Positions 17,421-25,989 of a stretch of 64,000 bases of DNA are shown here, piece after piece. The stretch covers positions 24,240 through 88,239 of the forward strand of contig NZ_WBKT01000006.1 of assembly GCF_008868175.1 (NCBI RefSeq). Direction: 5' to 3'. Source of the stretch: Micromonospora sp. AMSO31t (GTDB lineage Bacteria; Actinomycetota; Actinomycetes; Mycobacteriales; Micromonosporaceae). The position numbers and the translations under genes were made by a program. Numbering within the stretch: position 1 is the first letter of the stretch; each line of letters starts with the position of its first letter. The notes under the pieces were generated by a model. The model did not search any database, was not told the origin of the DNA, and worked only from the letters and a program-made list of their open reading frames with translations.

Positions 17421-18341
17421 GTGGACCCCAGTCGGCTCCACCCGCAGGCGCGGGCGGCGATGCGAGTCCAGCAGCGTGTCCCGCTCATCCGGGCCAACCT
17501 GCCGGCGGCACGGCTCAGCATGGTCCAGGCGACTCCCGCCGAGGTGGGCAGCGGCCCGCCGATCCGGTCCGTGGTGACCGTCGACGCCGGCGGCGTGCCC
17601 GCCCGCCTCTACCGCGACGGAGCTGACGACGCGAAGCCGGTGGTCCTCTACGCGCACGGCGGTGGCTGGGTGATGGGCAGCGTGGACACCCACGACGGGC
17701 TGTGCCGGCACCTGGCGGCCACGTCCGGCTGGGCCGTTCTCTCCGTGGACTACCGGCTCGCCCCCGAGCATCCGTACCCGGCTCCGGTGGACGACATGGT
17801 GCGCGCGCTCGCCTGGCTGCGCGGGCCCGAGGCGCCTCGGCACGGCCTCGATCCGGACCGGACAGCGGTGGCCGGTGACTCCTCGGGAGGGCACCTGGCG
17901 GCGGTGACCGCCCGCCGTGCCCGGGACGCCGGGATCCGGCTTGCGGGACAGATCCTCGTCTGCCCGGTCATCGACCCCGCTGCCGACTATCCGGCGCTGG
18001 ACGAGTACGGCCTGGACCGGGAGGAGATGGGGTTCTTCTGGGACGCGTTCGCCCCGCCCGGCGTGGACCGTACGCAGCCGGATCTGGACCTGCTGCGGGC
18101 CGACCTCACTGGCCTGCCGCCCGCCGTGGTCGTCACCGCCGAGCTCGACCTGTTGTCTGCCGAGGGGGAACGGTACGCCGCCGCGCTGCTGGCGGCGGGC
18201 GTTCCCGTCACCGCGGCCCGGTACCAGGGGCTCATCCACAACTTCCCTCGGAAGCTGGCCCAGTTCGACGCCGCCCACGTCGTCCTGGCTCAGATGTCCG
18301 CTGTGCTGCACCGTTGGTCAGAGGCGGCGCCGACCGGGTGA
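17421..18341 (+). CDS. Alpha/beta hydrolase of the hormone-sensitive lipase family
   Basis: A 306-residue esterase. The oxyanion-hole motif HGGGW is at 79-83 and the nucleophile S154 is in AGDSSGGHLA. The acid D243 is in TAELDLLSAEG and the base H273 in GLIHNF, so the catalytic triad is complete. DYRLAPEHPYPAPVDD is the classic HSL/bacterial-esterase segment. There is no signal peptide, so it acts in the cytoplasm on short acyl or aryl esters. It starts at GTG and is divergent from the PIG-L gene with about 85 bp between. Confidence 0.92.
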   Translation: MDPSRLHPQARAAMRVQQRVPLIRANLPAARLSMVQATPAEVGSGPPIRSVVTVDAGGVPARLYRDGADDAKPVVLYAHGGGWVMGSVDTHDGLCRHLAATSGWAVLSVDYRLAPEHPYPAPVDDMVRALAWLRGPEAPRHGLDPDRTAVAGDSSGGHLAAVTARRARDAGIRLAGQILVCPVIDPAADYPALDEYGLDREEMGFFWDAFAPPGVDRTQPDLDLLRADLTGLPPAVVVTAELDLLSAEGERYAAALLAAGVPVTAARYQGLIHNFPRKLAQFDAAHVVLAQMSAVLHRWSEAAPTG

Positions 18342-18427
18342 TCAGCGATGGGTCACAGCACCGCCAGCCGGTCCTGGGGCTCGATGTCGCAGGCGGAGGC
18401 CGTCGCGTTGGTCGACGGCGTACGACG

Positions 18428-18616
18428 TCAGGTGATGGCCAGCAGCACGGCTTGGCCGTTCGTGGCTGCGGCGTCCAGGTCCAGCTCTGGCTCGGGCATC
18501 TCGGCCTCGTCGTCGTTGAGGTCGCCGTAGAGCAGCGCGTCGACCGCTGTCGGGTCGGCGCGCACGATCGCCAGTTCCTCGGCCGACAACCGGCGTCCGA
18601 TCAACACCATGCCCAC
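18428..18616 (-). pseudogene. Truncated DUF1877 (YfbM-like) protein
   Basis: The 62-residue frame opens with MGMVLIGRRLSAEELAIV and continues DALLYGDL and EMPEPELDLD. This is the start of actinobacterial DUF1877 proteins, which are normally about 150-180 residues and continue DLDKAWHGIHYLLTG. Here LDLD is followed by unrelated AAATNGQAVLLAIT and a stop, so the remaining two thirds are gone. I regard it as a deletion remnant. Confidence 0.55.
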
Positions 18617-18753
18617 GCAGCGGTCCTCTTCCCATCGGCGGTGTCTGTCCCGCGCTCCTCAGCTTTCGTGACGCGGACCGTACCGGAACCGGCTCTTTGC
18701 CGGGGTTCGGGTGTCCCGTTGAACGTCGTATGAGTTTGCAGGACGTGGAGCGG

Positions 18754-18789
18754 GCCGGCCGGGACTGGCGGGTGCCCGTCCCGGCCGGC
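18754..18789 (-). terminator. 12-bp stem-loop downstream of the 289-aa gene
   Basis: GCCGGCCGGGAC and GTCCCGGCCGGC form a perfect 12-base stem around a 12-base loop that can fold further (GGC...GCC). It lies 13 bases beyond the stop of the minus-strand gene, as expected for an intrinsic terminator without a T-run. Confidence 0.65.
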
Positions 18790-18801
18790 TGTCGACTCAG
18801 C

Positions 18802-19671
18802 TCACCTGCTCAGGAGTGGTTGCCAGCCGTCGCGGTAGCGCAGGCCGCGAGGTTGCAGTCGGATCTGGTCGTGCACCGTTCCGGAGACCGGCTCGGTTCG
18901 TATCGTCTGGGGCCGGTCCACCACGACGCAGACGTCCTCGCCGGGCCACCACCAGCCGCAGGAGCGGGCCAGGCCGGCCCAGGCGTTGAGGTGTTCGGCC
19001 TCGTCCGGCCCGTACCGGGCAAGGCCGACTCGATGCAGCACGTCGTAGTAGGCGATCCATGACGCGTCCTGCTGCCCGTACCAGCACACGGGTACCGGAC
19101 CGTCGCCCGCGAGCGCCGCACGCACGGGTAGGTAGTACCCGTGCGCGAGGCTCCGGTGCAGTGCCGTGCGTACGCCTTGGTGCAGCACGACAGCGAGCGG
19201 AACGTCGCTGTCGAGCGCCTGCAGCGGCGCCAGTTCGGGCCATGGTTCCTTGGTCTTGCTCGTACGCACGGGTGACAGTTCGGGATCGGTGTGCGTGACG
19301 CCCGCGCTCAGCGCCCCGCGTAGCTGGGAGATGATCATGGCGAGATCGCTTGCCAGCGGTGGTGTCCCGCGCGGCCGAGGGTCCCGGATGCGCTCGTAGA
19401 GCTGATCGAGGGTAGGCCAGCCGGTGATCAGGGGGCGCGCCTTGTCCGGCGAGTCGACCCATTCGAACCGGGGTCGCGGCCGTGCTGCCCTGGCGTAGAT
19501 GGCGGTCAGGCAGCGCTCGGCGGTCGACTTGTCAGCCGGCTGTGTGGACAGGGCATGGCCGAGCCATTCCCGGCGGATCCGGATGGTCTGCTGCCACAGG
19601 TCGTGAGGGTCGCCGCGGCGAACGGCCTGTGGGGGTTTCGCGGCGTCGTCGCGCCGCGCGGGGGCGCTCAC
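18802..19671 (-). CDS. Conserved hypothetical protein (DUF6745-like)
   Basis: A 289-residue cytoplasmic protein without signal or membrane segments. The C-terminal third (ASWIAYYDVLHRVGL, LARSCGWWWPGEDVCVVVDRP) is the most conserved-looking part. It resembles the domain that I remember as DUF6745, which also appears in leucine-rich-repeat-type actinobacterial proteins. The N-terminal half is helical with RxxW motifs. No catalytic residues can be named. It is monocistronic, with a hairpin terminator after it. Confidence 0.7.
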   Translation of the reverse strand: MSAPARRDDAAKPPQAVRRGDPHDLWQQTIRIRREWLGHALSTQPADKSTAERCLTAIYARAARPRPRFEWVDSPDKARPLITGWPTLDQLYERIRDPRPRGTPPLASDLAMIISQLRGALSAGVTHTDPELSPVRTSKTKEPWPELAPLQALDSDVPLAVVLHQGVRTALHRSLAHGYYLPVRAALAGDGPVPVCWYGQQDASWIAYYDVLHRVGLARYGPDEAEHLNAWAGLARSCGWWWPGEDVCVVVDRPQTIRTEPVSGTVHDQIRLQPRGLRYRDGWQPLLSR

Positions 19672-19806
19672 CGCGCCAGGGCGTCGCCGCCCTTCCGGTA
19701 CGAGATCATGGAACGACTATGGCCCACGACGCGGCACCGCCGCAAGGCGGTTCCCCACCTGCAGCGCCGGCGAGCCGCGATACCTGACGAAACGCCGACG
19801 TCGCGA

Positions 19807-19852
19807 GACCGGGGCCCGGCCAGGTCCTGTCGCTCCTGGCCGGGCCCCGGTC
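19807..19852. terminator. Strong 18-bp perfect stem-loop
   Basis: Two perfectly complementary 18-base arms (19807-19824 and 19835-19852, starting GACCGGGGCCC) flank a 10-base loop immediately beyond the stop of the EamA gene. It is a very stable intrinsic terminator for that gene. It also shields the preceding 19672-19806 gap, which holds no gene. Confidence 0.85.
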
Positions 19853-19853
19853 G

Positions 19854-20768
19854 TCAGTGGTGCGTGCTGCGGGTGTTCACCACGATGGCGGTGGTGATCA
19901 GCGCGGCGCCGATGAGCCCGGTCGGGCCGAGGCGATCGCCGAGGAACAGCGTTGCCAGGAGCGTGGCGACGAGCGGTTCCAGTAGTGCGATCAGCGCTGC
20001 CCTACTGGCCGGGGTGGTACGCAGGCCCCGGAAGTACAGGGCGTACGCCACCGCGGTGGGTGCGGTGCCCAGCAGGAGCAGCAGCCCCACGGATGCCCGG
20101 GTCGGGACGAAATCCATACCGGATGTCACCGTGGCCGCCGGGGCGAGCACGGCCGCACCGATCGCGAAGCTCACGCCGGTGCCGGTGAGGTCGTGGAGAC
20201 CGGCGACGGGCCGGGTTCCTATGAAGGTCATCGTGGCGAAGCCGGCTGCCGACAGCAGCGCGAATCCGGCTCCGGCGAGCACGCTCGTGGCGGCGAGGCC
20301 CCCGGACGGCGTGCCGACGAGCAGGGCGAGACCGCTGACCGCCAGCGCCACCGTGGCGAGCATCCGCGCGCTGACCCGCCGCCGTCCGATGATCCATTCG
20401 GCGGACAGCACCAAGGCAGGTGAGGCGCCGATCGTGAGGAGGGTGGCGAGGCTGACGGTGGTCAGTGACACCGCGGCGAAGAAGCAGGCCTGGAAAACGG
20501 CGGCGAGCAGCCCGTTGACGGCCATCCGGGCCCAGGCGTGACGGCCGCGTGGCAGCGGCTGCCGGGTCAGACAGAGCGAGGCGATGACGAGCGCGCCGCC
20601 GGCGGCGAGCCGGTAGGCGGCCACCGCCAGGGGTGACAGCCCCGTTTCGTGGGCGAGGAGGCTGCCGGTGGGGCCACCGGTGCCCCACAGCACGCCGGCG
20701 AGGACGAGTGACCACAGGCCGGTGGCGGAGCGCCGGGCGGCGGCCGCCGGGTGTTCGGAGACAAGCAT
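19854..20768 (-). CDS. EamA/DMT-family exporter
   Basis: A 304-residue membrane protein with ten hydrophobic segments in two EamA repeats, each with the usual small-residue entry (LAGVLWGTGGPTGS in the first, LLSAAGFATMTFIGTR in the second). Members of this drug/metabolite transporter family export amino acids or metabolites by antiport. The short polar amino end and the final VVNTRSTHH are cytoplasmic. It is monocistronic. Its upstream region (20769-21039) includes short ORF-like stretches but nothing convincing. The substrate is unknown. Confidence 0.88.
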   Translation of the reverse strand: MLVSEHPAAAARRSATGLWSLVLAGVLWGTGGPTGSLLAHETGLSPLAVAAYRLAAGGALVIASLCLTRQPLPRGRHAWARMAVNGLLAAVFQACFFAAVSLTTVSLATLLTIGASPALVLSAEWIIGRRRVSARMLATVALAVSGLALLVGTPSGGLAATSVLAGAGFALLSAAGFATMTFIGTRPVAGLHDLTGTGVSFAIGAAVLAPAATVTSGMDFVPTRASVGLLLLLGTAPTAVAYALYFRGLRTTPASRAALIALLEPLVATLLATLFLGDRLGPTGLIGAALITTAIVVNTRSTHH

Positions 20769-21039
20769 GGAGAAACGCTCCTGCGACGAGAGGAATCGGG
20801 GTCGCGGAAGCGGGGCGTATCGGACTCAGCGCTGCATGGACCGCGCGTCCAGCCGACACAGGCTGGGCACGATGAGCACAGTCGCCCCGCTCAGGAGCGC
20901 GGCGGGGCGATGATGCCGAAGGTCCGACCCATGGCCCGATCCTAGTTGCCGCCGGTGGACGACACGAACCTGTTGTCGTGACCGCCGAGCCGAAATCGCG
21001 GTTCGCGCGGGCTGGCACAGTGGACGGAAGCCGGCAGGT

Positions 21040-21076
21040 TTGACATCACATAGACGTACTGTTATTTGTTAATAAG
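21040..21076 (+). promoter_or_regulatory. AT-rich promoter/operator of the chitosanase gene
   Basis: An exceptionally AT-rich island in a very GC-rich region. TTGACA (21040-21045) makes a perfect -35. About 17 bases later TTATTTGTTAATAA (21062-21075) forms a palindrome TTATT-N4-AATAA that covers the -10 region. The palindrome resembles the A/T-rich operators of ROK/NagC-type repressors. Repression by a ROK protein with release by chitosan sugars would fit, but this is inference. Confidence 0.55.
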
Positions 21077-21170
21077 GTTTTCTGATGTCCGTGGCGGTAG
21101 CCGGAGGCGGTTCGACGCGCCGGCCACCGACCGGGGACGGCCCCTGCCCCTCGCAATCCCAGGAGAGCCG

Positions 21171-22376
21171 ATGCTTCCCAAGCGGACAATCGTCCACCTC
21201 TCGGCGGCTCTGCTGATGTCCGCCGCGGCGCTGGGCTACGGCCTGTCGTCGGCCAGCGCCGCGACGGCCGGGCCGATCACCGGCCTCGGCGGGAAGTGCG
21301 TCGACGTGGCCGGCGCCGCCCCGGCCAACGGCACGCCGGTCCAGCTCTGGGACTGCAACGGCACCCCGGCCCAGGCTTGGACGGTCGGCAACGCCGACGG
21401 CTCCATCCGCGCCCTCGGCAAGTGCCTGGACGTCACGGCCGCGTCGAGCGCCGACGGCGCGAGGGTGCAGCTCTACGACTGCAACGGCACCGGTGCGCAG
21501 AAGTGGGCCGCCAGCAACGGCGCGCTGGTCAACACCGGCTCCGGCAAGTGCCTCGACGTCACGGGCGGGAGCACCGCCAACGGCACCCGCCTGCAGATCT
21601 GGGGCTGCGTCGGCAACGCCAACCAACGGTGGGTCCTGCCCGGCGGCGGCACCACACCGAGCCCGTCCGCCCCGGCCGGCGCCTCGCTGGACGACCCGGC
21701 GAAGAAGGACGTCGCCATGCAGATCGTCTCGGCGGCGGAGAACTCCTCGCTCGACTGGCGCGCGCAGTTCTCCTACATCGAGGACATCGGTGAGGGGCGG
21801 GGCTACACCGCCGGCATCATCGGCTTCTGCTCCGGGACCGGCGACATGCTGGAACTGGTGCAGGCCTACACGAGAACCAAGCCGGGCAACGTGTTGGCGG
21901 GGTACCTGCCGGCCCTGCGGGCCGTCAACGGCAGTGACTCCCACGCCGGCCTCGACCCGAACTTCCCTCGCGACTGGCGGGCCGCCGCCGCCGACCCGGT
22001 GTTCCGGGCCGCGCAGGAGGCCGAGCGGGACCGCGTCTACTTCAACCCGTCGGTGCGCGACGGCAAGACCGACGGAGTACGGGCGCTCGGCCAGTTCGCC
22101 TACTACGACGCGGCCGTGATGCACGGCTACGAAGGCATGCGGGCGATCCGCAGCCGCGCCCTCACCCGGGCGAAGCCGCCGGCACAGGGCGGCGACGAGC
22201 GGACCTGGCTGCACGCCTTCCTCGACGAGCGCGTCGTCGAGATGAGGAAGGAGGAGGCCCACTCGGACACCTCCCGCGTCGACACCGCCCAGCGGGTCTT
22301 CCTCAACAACGGCAACTTCGATCTGAACACGCCGCTGGCCTTCGCCGTCTACGGCGACCAGTACCGCATCGGCTAA
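21171..22376 (+). CDS. Secreted GH46 chitosanase with ricin-type CBM13 domain
   Basis: A 401-residue secreted enzyme. Residues 1-30 are a Sec signal peptide (SASA-AT cleavage). Residues 35-157 form a ricin-B/CBM13 trefoil, with three QxW-type repeats (PAQAW, GAQKW, ANQRW) and KCLDV lines. A Pro/Ser linker follows, and 172-401 are a GH46 chitosanase. The acid is E190 in SAAENSSLDW. The residue equivalent to the general base D40 of the Streptomyces N174 enzyme is E208 (EDIGEGRGYT), an Asp-to-Glu change. The rest of the core (IIGFCSGTGDMLELVQ, DTSRVDTAQRVFL) is normal. ATG follows AGGAGAGCCG. It degrades chitosan outside the cell. Confidence 0.93.
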   Translation: MLPKRTIVHLSAALLMSAAALGYGLSSASAATAGPITGLGGKCVDVAGAAPANGTPVQLWDCNGTPAQAWTVGNADGSIRALGKCLDVTAASSADGARVQLYDCNGTGAQKWAASNGALVNTGSGKCLDVTGGSTANGTRLQIWGCVGNANQRWVLPGGGTTPSPSAPAGASLDDPAKKDVAMQIVSAAENSSLDWRAQFSYIEDIGEGRGYTAGIIGFCSGTGDMLELVQAYTRTKPGNVLAGYLPALRAVNGSDSHAGLDPNFPRDWRAAAADPVFRAAQEAERDRVYFNPSVRDGKTDGVRALGQFAYYDAAVMHGYEGMRAIRSRALTRAKPPAQGGDERTWLHAFLDERVVEMRKEEAHSDTSRVDTAQRVFLNNGNFDLNTPLAFAVYGDQYRIG

Positions 22377-22426
22377 CGCCCCGCCTGCGGCCTGTCGCCG
22401 GCCACGGCTCAGAGAGGGCGCCGGAC

Positions 22427-22451
22427 CCGGGGCGCAGGCGACACGCCCCGG
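22427..22451 (+). terminator. Stem-loop after the chitosanase gene
   Basis: CCGGGGCG and CGCCCCGG form an eight-base stem with a nine-base loop about 50 bp past the chitosanase stop. The remaining gap to 22734 holds only GC-rich DNA without a supportable gene. Confidence 0.5.
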
Positions 22452-22734
22452 CCGCGGTCCCGGCGGCCCATCGGCCGGCGCGCGTCCACCGCGCCTGGCG
22501 ACGGATGACGCGCCGGCCCGGGGTGGATGCAGGCCAGAGGTGCTGCGAGATCGGGTTGGAACTCAAGCCGGCCCGGGGGAGCGGCAGCGGTCCGCAGCCC
22601 GATAGCCGATACGCCGACAGCGGCAGCGTCAGACAATGGTGGGGCGATCGCCGGTGTGGCCGGGACCGTCGGCGAAGGGGCCGCGTCACTGTTCAAGCCG
22701 AAGAAGCGGGGCAAGCATGCCGCTGGTGTGAAAT

Positions 22735-23856
22735 CTAGGTGGCGAGCGTGAGCTCGGCCAGATCGACGGCATCGATGAGTGCGGCCAGCGCGGGCTCTGT
22801 TTCGAGCTTCAACGGCAGCAGTTCCCCCGTACGAGGTCGCTGGTTGAGCAGAAGTTCCGAGCTCGTGTCGTTGACGATGTCGGCTGCGTCAACATCCTGC
22901 CACCGCACTCCCGTCAGCGAGGCGCGCTCGATCTTGGTCGCCATCAGGCACGACACGCGGGCTCGGCCGTAGCTGTCCGTTCCATCCTGCCGAAGTACGG
23001 CCACCCTCGCTGAGCCGATACCCGGTGCAACGGCGAAGGTTTCCCGCACGGTGACCAGGACCTGCCCACAAACGAACAGCTTGTAGTAGGCCGCCCGGTC
23101 GCGCTGCGGGAGCTTACGCAACGACAGGTTGCCGGCCTCTGTCGTGGTCGGCATCCGCTCAGGCACAGCTTGGTCGACGGCGGGAACGAGCACGACGACG
23201 GAAGCCTCGTCGTCGCTGACTCCGACGGCGGCGCTAGGCGCCTCGTTGTCCTCGAAGGCTTCCTCAAGGGTTTCCAGGACGACATCCGGCTCGTTGTTGC
23301 ACAGCTGCTGCCAGCGGTCGTCGAGGTATCGCTGCCAGCCTGCCTGCTGCTCCCGAAGGCTGGCCCACTGCCGCTGCACCTCCGCCTCGGTCCACCCGGT
23401 CGCGCGCTGTTTCGCCTGTGCCCGCTTGCTTCGCTCGAAGAAACCGATGCCGGCCAGGGCGTGCTGCTCATAGTGCTTGTAGATAGCGTCATGGTTCGGT
23501 GGTGCCGGTTCCGGCGCCGGCGGTCTGGACGCGGCGGGAAACTCCACCCGGTGCAAGCCGAGGATGCGCAGAAACGCCTGCGCGAGCATCGTGGCTTCCT
23601 GCACCCGCTGCGCCTGCACCGCCTGACGCCGCCGCGCCGCGACCTGCCGCTGGTAGTTCCCCGCTGGCGCCGCTCGCCCGCCTCTGCGGCCACCGCCCAG
23701 CGACGTGTAGAAACCCACCGGGCCGACTCCGCTGGAGAAGCCGGTTCGCCCGGCGCCGACGTGGACACGGGCGGCCCGCGGGCCGACACTGGTACGAATG
23801 CCGCGCGACGAAGCGCGAATCCGCACCCCCGGAGCCAGCCTGATCGAAAACCCCAC
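22735..23856 (-). CDS. DUF4236-type protein with long helical C-terminus
   Basis: About 373 residues. The start (GFSIRLAPGVRIRASSRG, TSVGPRAARVHVG, SSGVGPVGFYTSLGGG) is a DUF4236 domain, the short beta-rich module that usually reads FRFRKRxxxGPGxRxNxSKSGxS and occurs at the amino end of small bacterial proteins. It is followed by a Gln/Arg/Ala-rich helical region (about 60-210), then an acidic stretch and a C-terminal globular domain of unknown type (PLKLETEPALAALIDAVDL). The GTG at 23856 is chosen because the domain begins there. An ATG at 23952 is possible. No function can be given. Confidence 0.7.
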   Translation of the reverse strand: MGFSIRLAPGVRIRASSRGIRTSVGPRAARVHVGAGRTGFSSGVGPVGFYTSLGGGRRGGRAAPAGNYQRQVAARRRQAVQAQRVQEATMLAQAFLRILGLHRVEFPAASRPPAPEPAPPNHDAIYKHYEQHALAGIGFFERSKRAQAKQRATGWTEAEVQRQWASLREQQAGWQRYLDDRWQQLCNNEPDVVLETLEEAFEDNEAPSAAVGVSDDEASVVVLVPAVDQAVPERMPTTTEAGNLSLRKLPQRDRAAYYKLFVCGQVLVTVRETFAVAPGIGSARVAVLRQDGTDSYGRARVSCLMATKIERASLTGVRWQDVDAADIVNDTSSELLLNQRPRTGELLPLKLETEPALAALIDAVDLAELTLAT

Positions 23857-24095
23857 ACGCCGACCGTAGAGCCGGGGGCCACGTTTGCCGTTCAGCCTGT
23901 CGCCCGATGTCAGCTCCGACGCCCAGCCACTCCTTACGGCGATGATCGTCACGAACGCTCAGCCGAACGCGTCGGCCCAGGCTGCACTGCGTGCAACGGT
24001 TGAGGGCTGGAGCGAGGTGGCGTTACGGCCGACCGAGGCCGGTTCCTGATCAGTAAGACCGCCCAGTGAGCTAGAACCAGCACCCGTCCGCCGGG

Positions 24096-24305
24096 TCAGA
24101 TGGCCACAAGGTGCTGGCCCACATCAGTGGAAAGTTCGTAAGAACTACGCCAACGCTCGTCGTGCGGTGCCACGGCGGGCGCGAACTCGCCCGCGAAGTA
24201 CGCCGCCAGCTCCGCGTCGCCTGCCCCGACCAGCCAGCGGCGGGCCTCGGGGGCGGCACCGGGCGCACGGTCCGGCACGGCCAAGAGCAACTGACAGCGC
24301 TGCAT
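24096..24305 (-). CDS. Possible small hypothetical protein
   Basis: A 69-residue frame (start MQRCQLLLAVPDRAPG; end ELSTDVGQHLVAI) with high third-position GC and an acidic, well-formed composition (GDAELAAYFAGEFAPAV). There is no clear ribosome site and the frame is open upstream, so it could be the tail of a degraded gene. I recognise no family. Between it and 24542 the DNA has several short hairpins and no other gene. 23857-24095 is empty. Confidence 0.3.
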   Translation of the reverse strand: MQRCQLLLAVPDRAPGAAPEARRWLVGAGDAELAAYFAGEFAPAVAPHDERWRSSYELSTDVGQHLVAI

Positions 24306-24385
24306 GAGCGACCCCGGTAGGTCGGCAACCGGCCAGAGGGTGCCGATCACGCATCCTGCGCCGGCCGCAGGAAGCCTGCGGGCAG

Positions 24386-24404
24386 GCCGACCTTCTCGGT
24401 CGGC
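24386..24404. other. Short perfect hairpin
   Basis: GCCGACC and GGTCGGC pair around TTCTC. A second small hairpin (CCTGCG/CGCAGG) lies just before it at about 24354-24370. The pair lies 140 bp upstream of the MscS gene and may be a terminator of something upstream or a leader structure. No riboswitch class is recognised. Confidence 0.3.
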
Positions 24405-24542
24405 AGCCGCCGGACGTCGGTCACGGCCGTCTGGCATTCTCGATATCCGCCGCTTGCCGCCGGATCTGATGGCACCCTGAACGCGGGGAGGCGGTCGCGA
24501 GCCCGGGAGAGGCGGCATCGGGATCACGGTGAACGGCTTCTG

Positions 24543-25553
24543 ATGCGTACCGCGTTGATCGTGTTGGCCGCACTGGCGGCGGCCGTGGTCGTGGACCTGG
24601 TCTCCGGCGTGCTGATCCGCCGGGGTGCCCGTGGCCGCTACAAGTGGTTGCTGGAGCCGCTGCGGCACGCCTGCCGCCGCCCGGCGGCCGCGGTCCTGCT
24701 GGTCGGGGCGCTGTACTACGCGCTGCCGCCCGGACCGGCCGAGTGGCAGCGTTATCTGCGGCACGCCATCCTGCTGGTCCTGATCGCCCTCAGCGCGTGG
24801 CTGGTGATCAAGGCATTGAGCGTCGTTGAAGCGGTCGCGTTCAGCCGGCTGCCGGGCGACGTGGTCACCAGCCGGCGGATCCGGCGGGCCCGGACCCAGA
24901 TCCGCCCCGTGCGGCGGCTCACCGTCGCCGTGGTTACGGTCGCCGCTATCGGCCTCATCCTGATGACCTTCCGGCCGGTACGCCTCTTCGGCATCTCCAT
25001 TCTGACCTCGGCCGGGGTGGTCGGCGCGGTGATCGGCCTCTCCGCCCGAACCGCGCTCGGCAACGCGTTCGCCGGCATCCAGGTCGCCTTCGCCGACGCA
25101 ATGCACGTCGGCGACGTGCTGGTGGTGGACGGCGAATGGGGCCGGGTCGAGGAGGTGAAGCTGACCAACGTGGTGATCCGGCTCTGGGACGACCGGGTGC
25201 TCATCCTGCCGACCACGTACTTCACTGAGCGGCCGTTCCAGAACTGGACCCGGAACGAGTCGCGGGTGGTCGGCAAGATCCAGATCCATGTCGACCACAC
25301 CGCCGACCTGGACGACCTGCGCCGGGAGGCACGCCGACTGGTCGAGTCCTCACCGCTGTGGGATCGAGACCAGTGGGTGCTCCAGATGGTCGACTCCACC
25401 CCGCAAACCGTGGTCATCCAGGTGCAGGCCTCGGCCGCGGACGGCGCCAGCGCCTGGGACCTGCGCTGCGACCTACGCGAGGGACTGATCCGCTACCTAC
25501 GCGACCAGCACCCCCAGTGGCTGCCCCGCACCCGCAGCCAGTACCAGCCCTGA
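24543..25553 (+). CDS. Mechanosensitive channel of the MscS family
   Basis: A 336-residue membrane protein with helices near 4-24, 48-65, 74-96 and 125-146. A glycine/alanine-rich pore helix (LTSAGVVGAVIGLSARTALGNAFAG, about 155-180) follows, and then the MscS beta domain (VGDVLVVDGEWGRVEEVKLTNVVIRLWDDRVLILP). The closing alpha/beta domain ends with YLRDQHPQWLPRTR. It would open under membrane tension to release solutes during hypo-osmotic shock. The ATG overlaps a preceding TGA. The gene appears independent of its neighbours. Confidence 0.92.
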   Translation: MRTALIVLAALAAAVVVDLVSGVLIRRGARGRYKWLLEPLRHACRRPAAAVLLVGALYYALPPGPAEWQRYLRHAILLVLIALSAWLVIKALSVVEAVAFSRLPGDVVTSRRIRRARTQIRPVRRLTVAVVTVAAIGLILMTFRPVRLFGISILTSAGVVGAVIGLSARTALGNAFAGIQVAFADAMHVGDVLVVDGEWGRVEEVKLTNVVIRLWDDRVLILPTTYFTERPFQNWTRNESRVVGKIQIHVDHTADLDDLRREARRLVESSPLWDRDQWVLQMVDSTPQTVVIQVQASAADGASAWDLRCDLREGLIRYLRDQHPQWLPRTRSQYQP

Positions 25554-25643
25554 CCGGCGGGTCGGCGTGGCCGCCGGGGCGCGGATGAATGAGTCGGCGC
25601 CTACCGGGGACTAGCTGGAGGCCGACAGGGACGGGAGGCGGCG

Positions 25644-25931
25644 ATGGGCGTCGACCGGGACTGCACCGAGGTGGGGGACGACTTCGTCCGGGTCCCATCT
25701 TCCCCAGAACCGGACACTCGCCGGCAATCGTGCGCCAGCAGCGTCACCACCGACGGGAACACCCCGGGCCTGCGCCGGACGAACGCCTCCGACGACGGCT
25801 CGACCAACGAGGAGGAACTGCTGACGGTGGACGAACCGGCCCCGGCGGGCACCAAGGAGGACCTGCTGCCGCTCTATACCGAGCGGCTGAAGCCGGCGAT
25901 GAGCATCCTGAAGGACGACCTCGAGTGTTGA
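25644..25931 (+). CDS. Small acidic hypothetical protein
   Basis: A 95-residue polar protein from ATG with GGGAGG eight bases upstream. Residues 1-60 are rich in Ser, Thr, Asp and Asn and look disordered. The end (EDLLPLYTERLKPAMSILKDDLEC) is a likely amphipathic helix. I recognise no family. It precedes the membrane-protein gene at 25990 in the same direction by about 60 bases and may be co-transcribed with it. Confidence 0.5.
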   Translation: MGVDRDCTEVGDDFVRVPSSPEPDTRRQSCASSVTTDGNTPGLRRTNASDDGSTNEEELLTVDEPAPAGTKEDLLPLYTERLKPAMSILKDDLEC

Positions 25932-25989
25932 CGACGGCGCCACGGACCGGCGCCGCGCCCGGGGGAGCGGCCGAGCCGGCTCCGGGAGT

